From Bacteroidia bacterium (GTDB lineage: Bacteria > Bacteroidota > Bacteroidia > Palsa-965): DNA of 64,000 bases. How positions within the stretch are numbered: the stretch's first letter is position 1; the number at the start of each line of letters is the position of its first letter. Where the stretch lies: NCBI GenBank assembly GCA_023151315.1, contig JAKLJE010000005.1:1-64000 (forward strand), read 5' to 3'. A program made the position numbers and the translations under genes. Shown here in pieces: positions 23,734 to 31,803 of the stretch. The notes beneath the pieces are model-generated. The model was given only the letters and a program-made list of their open reading frames with translations. It was not told the DNA's origin and did no database searches.

Positions 23734-24660
23734 ATGCATTACACACTGAACCAACTCGTCATCTTTCAGAAGATCTGCGAAACCGGAAGTATCACGAAAG
23801 CTGCAGAGCTGTTGCATCTAACTCAACCGGCAGTGTCCATACAATTGCGGAACTTTCAGGATCAGTTCGAAACGCCGCTGACAGAAGTCGTGGGCCGAAA
23901 ACTTTTCATCACGGATTTCGGAAGAGAAATTGAAAAGTCTGCTCTGAAAATAATGGAGCAGGTTCATGCCATCAACTACAAATCTCTGGCGTATAAAGGT
24001 CAGCTTACAGGTCGGCTCAGGATTTCAGTGGTATCAACCGGAAAGTATATCATTCCATATTATCTCTCCGATTTCATTCGGAAACATCCGGGCGTTGAAC
24101 TTCAGGTTGATGTGACCAACAAGCAGCAGGTAATCCGAAGTCTTGAAGAAAATTCCGTTGACTTCTCACTGGTGTCGATTGCGCCTTCGCATATTAAACT
24201 GAACAGAATCGATTTACTTGATAATGCGCTTTATCTGGTCGGAAACAAGACACTCGTTCAAGGGAATACCGAAACACTACGGGAAATGTTCAGCAACTAC
24301 ACTGTGATCTTTCGCGAATCCGGATCAGGTACACGACAGATGATGGAACAGTTCATCCGCAAGCACAAACTTCAGGTTTCAAAAAAGATTGAACTCACTT
24401 CCAACGAAGCCGTGAAGCAAGCCATCATCGCCGGTATCGGTATTTCTATTGTACCATTTATCGGAATAAGAAATGAATTGAAATCGGGTACAATGAAAAT
24501 CATTCCTGTAAAAGGATTGCCGGTGAAAACAAGGTGGCAGATTGTCTGGCCTCAGGGCAAGGAACTTTCTCCCGTAACTGAAAAGCTGTTCAACTACATT
24601 CGAGAAAACAATTCTTCCATCAGTGCGAAGTTGCTGGGAGAAAAGCCGAAAAAATCATAA
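23734..24660 (+). CDS. LysR family transcriptional regulator
   Basis: The 308-residue protein has a winged-helix DNA-binding domain at residues 4-62 (TLNQLVIFQKICETGSITKAAELLHLTQPAVSIQLRNF) and a periplasmic-binding-protein-like effector domain from about 92. The overall pattern is close to CbbR/CysB-like LysR proteins. It is divergent from isocitrate dehydrogenase with 85 bp between start codons, so it may control that operon or itself. The inducer is unknown. Its 3' end overlaps the convergent alkyltransferase-like gene by six bases. Confidence 0.9.
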   Translation: MHYTLNQLVIFQKICETGSITKAAELLHLTQPAVSIQLRNFQDQFETPLTEVVGRKLFITDFGREIEKSALKIMEQVHAINYKSLAYKGQLTGRLRISVVSTGKYIIPYYLSDFIRKHPGVELQVDVTNKQQVIRSLEENSVDFSLVSIAPSHIKLNRIDLLDNALYLVGNKTLVQGNTETLREMFSNYTVIFRESGSGTRQMMEQFIRKHKLQVSKKIELTSNEAVKQAIIAGIGISIVPFIGIRNELKSGTMKIIPVKGLPVKTRWQIVWPQGKELSPVTEKLFNYIRENNSSISAKLLGEKPKKS

Positions 24661-24999
24661 GTGAATTTCTTCTGCAGGATCCCAGAAGAACTTTTTGAAG
24701 TCCTGAACCTTGTCTCCTTTTACGCGCAAGCCTTCACTTTCGAGCAGCTCCTGCATCATGGTCGGAGAACTGAAGTGATTCTTACCGGTAAGAACTCCTT
24801 CTCTGTTTACAACGCGATGAGCAGGAACAGGTGAATGATGCGAGTGAGATGCGTTCATCGCCCAACCTACCATTCTCGAAGATCCTTTAACGCCCAGGTA
24901 TTTTGCAATTGCACCGTAAGTTGTAACGCGTCCGTAAGGAACCAAACGTACAACTTCGTACACCATGTAAAAGAAATCGGTTTCCGGTTTGGCTTTCAT
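24655..24999 (-). CDS. Alkyltransferase-like (ATL) DNA damage-binding protein
   Basis: The 114-residue protein is the MGMT/Ogt DNA-binding fold without the methyl-acceptor Cys: PCHRV is PAHRVV here (about residues 59-64). ATL proteins bind O6-alkylguanine and flag it for nucleotide excision repair instead of transferring the alkyl group. RVTTYGAIAKYLG and SSRMVGWAMNAS are typical. Length fits the ATL group. It stands alone on the minus strand. Confidence 0.9.
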   Translation of the reverse strand: MKAKPETDFFYMVYEVVRLVPYGRVTTYGAIAKYLGVKGSSRMVGWAMNASHSHHSPVPAHRVVNREGVLTGKNHFSSPTMMQELLESEGLRVKGDKVQDFKKFFWDPAEEIHL

Positions 25000-25073
25000 G
25001 TGAATTGCAGTGAACCTAATTTACCACTGTAATTCCCGAAATCAACTTACGCCTGATTTACTTTACTAACAAC

Positions 25074-26507
25074 TTACTGTGCAAGCAGAGTTCCCGAAGC
25101 CCAATAAAGTTGAGCCGTCGCTTTTGCATAACGCACCTTGAGTTCGTAAAGACGGATTTCGCTGTTGATCAACGCCATTTCCCGCGTATTTACAAGGAAA
25201 AACGAACTTTCACCCGCGAAGAAGCGCGTCTGTTCAGCATCACGCAGTACACGTGAGTACGAAACCTGTTGCTGTTGCGCCGCTATTTGCTGATTCAACA
25301 TCACGGAATTGTTATGCTGAATGTTGATGGAATTAACAATTTCGCGCTCCTTTTGCTGTCGCTCAAAATCGAGTTGCGACTGCTTGATCTCAACCTGCTG
25401 AATTTTCCCGCGTTCTTTACGCAGCAACAATGGGTAACTGAAATACACTCCGAACTTATAATTATTAGAGTAGAATGATGTACTTCCCGGATTGACAATA
25501 TTACCGGGTTCCTTTGTAATCAGATTGTATTGCAGATTCAATTTCGGTTTCAGTTTGTCGCGCTGATAACGTTCTTCGAACATTAATTGCCTTTGCTTCA
25601 CTCCTATTTTCAATAGATCCGGATGATTCATTCTCGCTTGCGCCTGCAAACTGTCAAGTTCCAATTTGGTAAGTCGCGTTTGCAACAATCCTTCTTCCGC
25701 CGGAATAATATTCAATGTGAGTTCCAACGGAACATCATTCTCTCCCCATAAATGCAATGACGCATTGAGCATTGCGTTCTTATAATCGAGCAAAGCCTGA
25801 AGTCGAAGTACTTCACGATCCTGAACCGCAATCCACGCTTCCACTGTATCAATAGCAGGTAAATCGCCAAGCAGTGCACGCTCCTTCACTGCAATATAAC
25901 GCTGTGAAGCCAGTTTGTAGGCGCTGTCCAGAAGCAGATAGCGTTGTCTTGCCATGTACCAATCCCAATAATCACTGGTTGCTTTCAGCAGAACATTGTT
26001 CACTACAGAAATCCGCTCCGCTTCAGCAAGCTGCGGCAGTAGCTGTGCCTGTCGAATTGTATTTCTTCTTTCGTCAATTATCAATCCTTGACCGAGAGGA
26101 ACACTAACGCCAGCGTATATTAATCCTGCAGAAGGAGTAACATCCTGTGCGTTTACCGACTGTCCTGTGTTCTGTTCGAATCCGATTTTAAAATCCGTTC
26201 CGAACCAAACAGGAATCTTCAAAGTGTTATCCCATAATTGATAATACTCCGTTCCGGTCAACACTTTGTTCTGATAAGAAACATTTGCTGAAGGATCGAG
26301 CATTCCTTTTGCCATACGAATCTGTGCCCTCGCATCTTCAGAGAACAAGGCAGATTGTTTTACAACAGGATGTCTTGCAAGAATGATCCGGTAATAATCC
26401 TGGAGTGTCATGACCTGCAAAGAATCAGCATGCAATCTTCCTGTCTGCAGGAAAATTCCTGTGAATAAAACCACCAGAATCCGAAACATACTTTTACTTG
26501 TCCTCAT
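25074..26507 (-). CDS. TolC family outer-membrane channel of a type I export system
   Basis: The 477-residue protein has a signal peptide (ending about residue 27) and two long coiled-coil halves typical of outer-membrane efflux proteins (for example ATSDYWDWYMARQRYLLLDSAYKLA and ERQQKEREIVNSINIQHNNSVMLNQQIAAQQQQ). It forms the trimeric duct across the outer membrane. Its start overlaps the HlyD-like gene by 14 bases; it is the last gene of the tetR-ABC-HlyD-TolC operon. Confidence 0.88.
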   Translation of the reverse strand: MRTSKSMFRILVVLFTGIFLQTGRLHADSLQVMTLQDYYRIILARHPVVKQSALFSEDARAQIRMAKGMLDPSANVSYQNKVLTGTEYYQLWDNTLKIPVWFGTDFKIGFEQNTGQSVNAQDVTPSAGLIYAGVSVPLGQGLIIDERRNTIRQAQLLPQLAEAERISVVNNVLLKATSDYWDWYMARQRYLLLDSAYKLASQRYIAVKERALLGDLPAIDTVEAWIAVQDREVLRLQALLDYKNAMLNASLHLWGENDVPLELTLNIIPAEEGLLQTRLTKLELDSLQAQARMNHPDLLKIGVKQRQLMFEERYQRDKLKPKLNLQYNLITKEPGNIVNPGSTSFYSNNYKFGVYFSYPLLLRKERGKIQQVEIKQSQLDFERQQKEREIVNSINIQHNNSVMLNQQIAAQQQQVSYSRVLRDAEQTRFFAGESSFFLVNTREMALINSEIRLYELKVRYAKATAQLYWASGTLLAQ

Positions 26508-27870
26508 AATCTTTCATCGTCTCTTCGTACTTCTTCAATGATTCCGCCTTGGCACTTCCCATGTAATCCGGAGGGAAACCGTTCATCTGTCGCCATACTT
26601 CATACCACACCGGAACATCATTCAGCATTGCCCAACCGTATACGCCTGAGCCGACACGTAATTGCGCGGGCCACTTCGCATCTTCCTTATCCGGCACAAC
26701 AAGAATTCTGTACTTCCCATTTGTTGCAACAGGATCAATTACGGCAACAACACCGCCGAATGTTCCGAAGCTGTAGTCCGGCCAACCTGAAAAAACCAAT
26801 GCCGGCCATCCGTCAAACTGCAAACGCACTTTTCTTCCGCGTTCTAACAACGGAACATCAACAGGATCCACATACAATTCAGCAGCGAGATCAGGTGACA
26901 CCGGCATAATAGTGAGAATTACGTCTCCTTCTTTCACATTCTCTCCTACACCTTGTTTCTGTGCCTTTACAATGTAACCGTCCTGAGGTGCAGTTACGTA
27001 ATAGAATCCCTGACGAACCATGATATTCACGAGTTCATTATTCATCTTGGCAATCTCACCTTCCGTTTCGTACAGGTAAGACAGCGCAGAATTCATATCC
27101 GATTCCGCTTTGGAGATTTTATCAATGTACTCCGCTTCAATGGAACTGATTTCAATATTCGCATTGATCACTTCATTTCTCGAGGCCAGTAATTTATTTT
27201 CTGCAGAAATCCTTTTCGCATTTGCTTCCTGAACTTTAAGCCTCCTGCGTTCCAAATCGGTAAGAGAAATCAATCCCTTCGCATAAAGTGAATCCGCACG
27301 TTTCAGCTGCACAACGGCAACTTCATAATCTGTCATAGTTGCAATCACATCTGTACTGTCGCTTGTAACTTTGTACGAAGCCTGTAACAGTTTGTTCTTC
27401 GCCTTCTGCATGCTAAGAACCTGCGCTGCCTGAAGCGCATTAATCTGAACAGACAATGCCTTCACTTTATCGCTGACAGAACCTCGTGATCCCTTCTTTG
27501 CATCTACTTGTTCAGACATTCGTTCCACCATGTTGGAATCGAGAAACTTTTCCTTGACTTCGGAAAGTCGCACAAGAGTATCACCCTTCTTCACTGCCTG
27601 TCCTTCCTGCACGAACCATTCTTCAATTCGCCCTGCAATGATAGATTGCACATCCTGCGGCCGATCTGCAGGACGGAACGTCGTAAGCATTCCTGTGGTC
27701 CGGATATTCTGTGTCCAAGGAAGGAACATGGTACAGATAATGATTATCAGAATTCCCACAGCCCACCGTGCTGCAACGCGTGCCATGCGTACATCATAAA
27801 CGAGTGCTGACGCTCTGAAATCCGGATTCATTCCGCTTACAGTTCTGCGTTGTTTTCTCTGTGCTCTCAT
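26494..27870 (-). CDS. HlyD-type periplasmic adaptor protein
   Basis: The 458-residue protein has a cytoplasmic N-terminus, one membrane helix at about 37-52 (GILIIIICTMFLPW), a lipoyl half-motif GRIEEWFVQEGQAVKKGD, a long helical hairpin (about 115-290) and a second lipoyl half (GYIVKAQKQGVGENVKEGD). It should bridge the ABC ATPase and the TolC-like channel. Its start overlaps the ABC gene stop in ATGA fashion. No cargo gene is evident nearby. Confidence 0.88.
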   Translation of the reverse strand: MRAQRKQRRTVSGMNPDFRASALVYDVRMARVAARWAVGILIIIICTMFLPWTQNIRTTGMLTTFRPADRPQDVQSIIAGRIEEWFVQEGQAVKKGDTLVRLSEVKEKFLDSNMVERMSEQVDAKKGSRGSVSDKVKALSVQINALQAAQVLSMQKAKNKLLQASYKVTSDSTDVIATMTDYEVAVVQLKRADSLYAKGLISLTDLERRRLKVQEANAKRISAENKLLASRNEVINANIEISSIEAEYIDKISKAESDMNSALSYLYETEGEIAKMNNELVNIMVRQGFYYVTAPQDGYIVKAQKQGVGENVKEGDVILTIMPVSPDLAAELYVDPVDVPLLERGRKVRLQFDGWPALVFSGWPDYSFGTFGGVVAVIDPVATNGKYRILVVPDKEDAKWPAQLRVGSGVYGWAMLNDVPVWYEVWRQMNGFPPDYMGSAKAESLKKYEETMKDYEDK

Positions 27871-30050
27871 CGTTCGTTCATTAATTTTTTCATCAATGGG
27901 TTATTGCTCAGCTGTTCCATTGAACCGTTGGCAACAACTTTTCCTGCTTCAATCAACACCACACGTTCACATTCTTTCATTACAACCGGATCGTTCGACA
28001 CAACAATCATTGTCCACTTTCTTGCAGAGTCTGCGAGGTGCTCCATAATTCTTTGCTTCTCCTTGCGTTCAACACCGAGAAGTAAATCGTCAAGTAACAG
28101 CAAACGCGGCTGTCCAGTTAATGCGCGGGCAAGCAGAACTTTTCTTGCAACACTTCCGGGGATTCGCATTCCTCCGCTTACAATTTTCGTTTCAAATCCT
28201 TCCGGCAAAGAATTGACATAATCCGTAAGACCTACACAATTCACTGCACTGATTACATCTTTGATATTCACGTCTGATCGGCCCAAAGTTAAATTCTCCA
28301 ACAATGTCCCTTCGAACATACTCTCCTGAGAAACGTAGTCTCCGATTCTGGCAAGTAAAGCATCTTTATCAAGATTACGCAACGGGATTCCGTCATACGT
28401 AATTGTGCCGTTCCAGGAATTCAGCAATCCGAGCATAATATTCAACAGCGATGTTTTTCCTGAACCGTTCGATCCTGCAATACATATTTTCTCACCGGAA
28501 GCTACATCAAGATTGAATCCGTCGAGTGTTGACTCTGAACGATCGGTAAATCGATAAGACAGATTCCTGATATGAATATTTATACCTTTGTCAGATGCAG
28601 GCAGCATTACACCGCCTTTGTGATCAACAGGTAATCCGGTTACGTGAGAGATCTTATCAATACTCGTTAATACATCATAAACCGTATCGAGCTTGAGAAT
28701 GATCTTCTCTACTGCACCCATAATGAGAATGATCACAATCTCCGAAGCAATAAACTGTCCGAGGTTAATCTCACGTTCAACAACAAGCAGACATCCGGCA
28801 ACAAGCAAACCTCCGGTTACAATTGTTTTGAAGAGTACAAAGCCAACGTACTGACCTGCGAGGACTTTAAAGTGATTCCCTCTTGCATAGAGGTAATTGC
28901 TCACGAAGTAATCCGTTTTATTCAGCGCCAATCTGTCGTCACCGGCCAGCTTAAACGTAGCGAGCGAGCGCGCAATTTCTTCGAGCCAGTTTGCCACTTT
29001 GTATTTGTATTTTGACTCTGCAAGACTTGTTGCCAATCCGCGCGGACCGGTAATCCGCAGGAAAACAACGAGAGCGAGAACAAGAAACAAGCTCAGTACA
29101 ATGAACATCGGATGATAAAGTGAAAGCAACAATAACCCGAATGTGATCTGCAGAATAGCCGCTGAGAATTCCAGCAACAACGTAGCTGTTCCTTTCTGCA
29201 ATGTCACGATATCGAAAAACCTGTTGACGAGTTCAGGTGGATACTCTTTAAGTACTGATTCCAGACGTACACGCGGCACCTTGAACGCAAATTCAAACGC
29301 CGTCTTACTGAAAAGACGCTGCTGTATCCGCTCAGATAAATACAACTGCATGATCTGCATTCCTCCGCTGATAAGCAAACCAAGTATGATGAATACAATC
29401 AATACGATGACAGATGTTGAAATCTGTCCGCCCGAAACAAAGCTCACAATACTTTGCACTCCCAAAGGAAGTGACAAACTGATCAAACCCGCGATCACTG
29501 CATAGATCAGAATGAATCCGATTTCTCTGCGTTCGTGCGCCGCAAGTTTTGCCAGTCGTTTCATCAAAGGCCATCGTGTATCCTCTTCATCATCCACTGT
29601 ATCAGGATTCAGCAGAGAATCATTCGGAAGGAAAGTGGCTATATTGAGCACTTCATCTTTTCCGGTTGTATCAGAAACCACTTCACGAATCAGATCTTCG
29701 GCGTTCACTTCGGTCACAATGTCGTTGAACCGGAAGGCAGCTTTGGTTCCGTCACGCGTTGGAATCAATGCATAAAGCGATACTCTCGAATCACGACGCA
29801 GAACCATTGCAATCGGATAATCGGCTTCTTGTATGAACACCGATGCATCTTCAACTTTCAGTGCGTCACGTATCACAATTATATTTCGGTCTGCGCCGTA
29901 AGAAGAAACGATGTTCAGCAAAGCTTCTTCCGTTCCATCCAACTCAAACTGCTTATCCTTACCGGAATCCTTCAGCAGAAAAGCATCAGGATCTTTACCG
30001 TAAGAAATCAGCACCAGCTCAAAGAGCTTATGTAAACTTTCAGTTCTCAT
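27867..30050 (-). CDS. ABC transporter (type I secretion-like) with altered ATPase motifs
   Basis: The 727-residue protein has an N-terminal domain of about 155 residues not resembling an active C39 peptidase, a membrane domain (about 170-450) and an ABC ATPase (about 490-727). Walker A is GSNGSGKTS, and the signature is VSGGMR. Walker B reads LLLLDDLLL, with Asp where the catalytic Glu is expected. The H-loop His seems replaced by Asn (VVSNDP). ATP turnover may therefore be slow or need another subunit. It is coupled to tetR upstream and the HlyD-like gene downstream by 4-base overlaps. Confidence 0.85.
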   Translation of the reverse strand: MRTESLHKLFELVLISYGKDPDAFLLKDSGKDKQFELDGTEEALLNIVSSYGADRNIIVIRDALKVEDASVFIQEADYPIAMVLRRDSRVSLYALIPTRDGTKAAFRFNDIVTEVNAEDLIREVVSDTTGKDEVLNIATFLPNDSLLNPDTVDDEEDTRWPLMKRLAKLAAHERREIGFILIYAVIAGLISLSLPLGVQSIVSFVSGGQISTSVIVLIVFIILGLLISGGMQIMQLYLSERIQQRLFSKTAFEFAFKVPRVRLESVLKEYPPELVNRFFDIVTLQKGTATLLLEFSAAILQITFGLLLLSLYHPMFIVLSLFLVLALVVFLRITGPRGLATSLAESKYKYKVANWLEEIARSLATFKLAGDDRLALNKTDYFVSNYLYARGNHFKVLAGQYVGFVLFKTIVTGGLLVAGCLLVVEREINLGQFIASEIVIILIMGAVEKIILKLDTVYDVLTSIDKISHVTGLPVDHKGGVMLPASDKGINIHIRNLSYRFTDRSESTLDGFNLDVASGEKICIAGSNGSGKTSLLNIMLGLLNSWNGTITYDGIPLRNLDKDALLARIGDYVSQESMFEGTLLENLTLGRSDVNIKDVISAVNCVGLTDYVNSLPEGFETKIVSGGMRIPGSVARKVLLARALTGQPRLLLLDDLLLGVERKEKQRIMEHLADSARKWTMIVVSNDPVVMKECERVVLIEAGKVVANGSMEQLSNNPLMKKLMNER

Positions 30051-30787
30051 TGCTTCTTAATGTATTTTTCCACACATGCGTGGAGTATATGATTCAGCAA
30101 ACGACCTACTTCAGCATTCAACTGATCGTTGTTTTCAAGATCTGTCAGTGAAGGAAGATGTTGTGCAAAAAAGTGCTGACGTCCGGCTTCTTCTATCAGA
30201 ATTCCGGCAAGAGAATGCGCATAAGGATATTTCGGCGCAATCGCTGCAATTTCTTCAGCCAGGCGAAGGACAAAACTCTTGTAGTGAATATAAAATCCCT
30301 CTTTGTTTTGCTTATCAACCTGCTTCGTGAGATAGAATTTCCCGGCTTCATTCACCACGATTCTGCGTAAAGCACCTTCATCAAGTAAAGGATTTATGAT
30401 AGAGCTCACCGTTTCCTTGCCTGTTATCACGCCGAGCAGAATGTTCACACGTTGCATTGGTTCGGTTACGTTAGCAATGCGCATGGAAGAAACGTGATTC
30501 ATCCATTGCCAATGCCACGATACCAAGTAGACCAGAAGCTTCTGTTTGTTTTCGAAATATCTGTATACGGACGCTTCAGGAGAACCGATGTTCTGAGCGA
30601 GCTTCATGAATGTAAAGTCTTCGAAGCCGAGCTTATCAATCATGATAACGCTGGATTGAAGAATTCGCCTGCCTAATTCCGTATCCTGAGGATCACGGAG
30701 GAAAAGGTGGTCATTCAGATTCAGCCGGATCATCGGTGCATCGGCCGGCGCGCCTGACGGTATAGCGTATGATTTCTTCTTTGCCAT
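30047..30787 (-). CDS. TetR family transcriptional regulator
   Basis: The 246-residue protein has an N-terminal TetR helix-turn-helix (LGRRILQSSVIMIDKLGFEDFTFMKLAQNIGSPEASVYRYFENKQKLL, about residues 35-82) and a ligand-binding helical domain. It begins the export operon and overlaps the ABC gene by four bases, so it probably represses its own operon. I start it at ATG 30787 (MAKKKSYAIPSG), with a -7 box and a palindromic operator upstream. Confidence 0.88.
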   Translation of the reverse strand: MAKKKSYAIPSGAPADAPMIRLNLNDHLFLRDPQDTELGRRILQSSVIMIDKLGFEDFTFMKLAQNIGSPEASVYRYFENKQKLLVYLVSWHWQWMNHVSSMRIANVTEPMQRVNILLGVITGKETVSSIINPLLDEGALRRIVVNEAGKFYLTKQVDKQNKEGFYIHYKSFVLRLAEEIAAIAPKYPYAHSLAGILIEEAGRQHFFAQHLPSLTDLENNDQLNAEVGRLLNHILHACVEKYIKKQ

Positions 30788-30808
30788 TACAACTCGTAGT
30801 ATTTGTTG

Positions 30809-30831
30809 CAAATGTAATAGTATTACTATTA
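30809..30831 (-). promoter_or_regulatory. Promoter and palindromic operator of the TetR export operon
   Basis: The minus strand has a -7 box TACATTTG (30816-30809) 21 bp before the tetR ATG. Directly upstream and overlapping it by two bases is the perfect palindrome TAATAGTATTACTATTA (30815-30831, 8-bp arms, single central base). A repressor there would cover the -7 region. The link to this TetR protein is inference. Confidence 0.6.
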
Positions 30832-30922
30832 TCCTCAGTTGTTTTTATATCTCTTTTAATAGTGTTTAACATATTTTTAATTAAATCCGACATAACATGA
30901 ACAGCACAAATACACTTATTGT

Positions 30923-30938
30923 TAACAGGCGATTAACA
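30923..30938 (+). promoter_or_regulatory. Predicted PHO-box-like site upstream of the orphan regulator
   Basis: TTAACAGGCGATTAAC is two TTAAC words at an 11-bp period, the spacing bound by PhoB/OmpR-type regulators. It lies 46-61 bp before the GTG at 30984. Similar sites precede the TonB receptor, the PhoB/PhoR pair, the porin and the DUF47-PiT pair. Confidence 0.45.
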
Positions 30939-30983
30939 TACCGGCAATATGCAAGGGATAATTTCGGAATCTGAATTAACCTT

Positions 30984-31673
30984 GTGAACCAAAAAGAAGA
31001 ATACCGGATTTTATTAGTTGATGACGACGAAAAAATGCTTTCGTCTCTTCAAAGTCTGTTCGAATCAGAAGGATTCAACGTGGTTTGTGCCACCTCCGGA
31101 CGCGAAGGAATAGAGATTGCAAGACGTTTTCAACCGCATCTGATCCTGCTGGATGTTATCATGCCCGGCATGGATGGTGTGGAAACCTGTCAGGAATTGA
31201 GACAATTGCCGACGCTGCAGAAATCACTCATAGCGTTTTATACAGCACGTAACGAAGACTATTCTCAAATCGCAGGATTCTCTGCAGGTGCTGATGATTA
31301 CATCATCAAGCCTGTTAAACCCAATGTATTGGTACTTCGTATCAAAGCGCTATTGAAACGGAATAAAGCGCGTCAGCTGTCAACTGTTATTCAGTCGGGC
31401 AACATACGCATTGACCGCGAGCGTTACATTGTTTTCAAAGGCAACGAAGAAATTGTGCTGCCAAGAAAAGAATTTGAGCTATTGGCTCTATTACTCACTG
31501 CGCCCAGAAAAGTCTTCACTCGCCAGGACATCTACCGCGAAATCTGGGGTGCGGAGTTCGGCGATAAGAACCGGACAATCGATGTTCACGTGCGCAAGCT
31601 GAGAGAAAAAATCGGTGATCAATTCATCAAAACCATTAAAGGTGTCGGTTACAGTTTCGAAACAGCCAACTGA
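30984..31673 (+). CDS. OmpR/PhoB family response regulator (orphan)
   Basis: The 229-residue protein has a receiver domain with phospho-acceptor D57 (LILLDVIMPG) and conserved K109, and a C-terminal winged-helix output domain (IVLPRKEFELLALLLTAPRKVFTRQDIYREIWG, about 155-187; TIDVHVRKLREKIG). It is closely similar to the response regulator at 37838-38518, but no kinase gene accompanies it. It starts with GTG. A terminator follows. It may respond to the PhoR-like kinase 7 kb away. Confidence 0.9.
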   Translation: MNQKEEYRILLVDDDEKMLSSLQSLFESEGFNVVCATSGREGIEIARRFQPHLILLDVIMPGMDGVETCQELRQLPTLQKSLIAFYTARNEDYSQIAGFSAGADDYIIKPVKPNVLVLRIKALLKRNKARQLSTVIQSGNIRIDRERYIVFKGNEEIVLPRKEFELLALLLTAPRKVFTRQDIYREIWGAEFGDKNRTIDVHVRKLREKIGDQFIKTIKGVGYSFETAN

Positions 31674-31694
31674 TCTCTGAAGCATTTACAGTTT

Positions 31695-31724
31695 AACCCG
31701 TCTTTCTTCTGAAGACGGGTTTTT
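31695..31724 (+). terminator. Terminator after the orphan response regulator
   Basis: AACCCGTCTT and AAGACGGGTT pair around a TCTTCTG loop, followed by T residues, 22 bp after the stop codon. Confidence 0.85.
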
Positions 31725-31749
31725 ATTTGTCCGTAGCCGAAATTTTTAT

Positions 31750-31784
31750 CAATAAAAAACCGCTCTGATTACTCAGAGCGGTTT
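31750..31784 (-). terminator. Terminator after the beta-helix T9SS gene
   Basis: AAACCGCTCTGA (31757-31768) and TCAGAGCGGTTT (31773-31784) form a 12-bp stem. On the minus strand it is followed by a run of T residues. It lies 20 bp beyond the stop of the minus-strand gene. Confidence 0.85.
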
Positions 31785-31803
31785 CCTCTTATTTATTGAA
31801 TCC

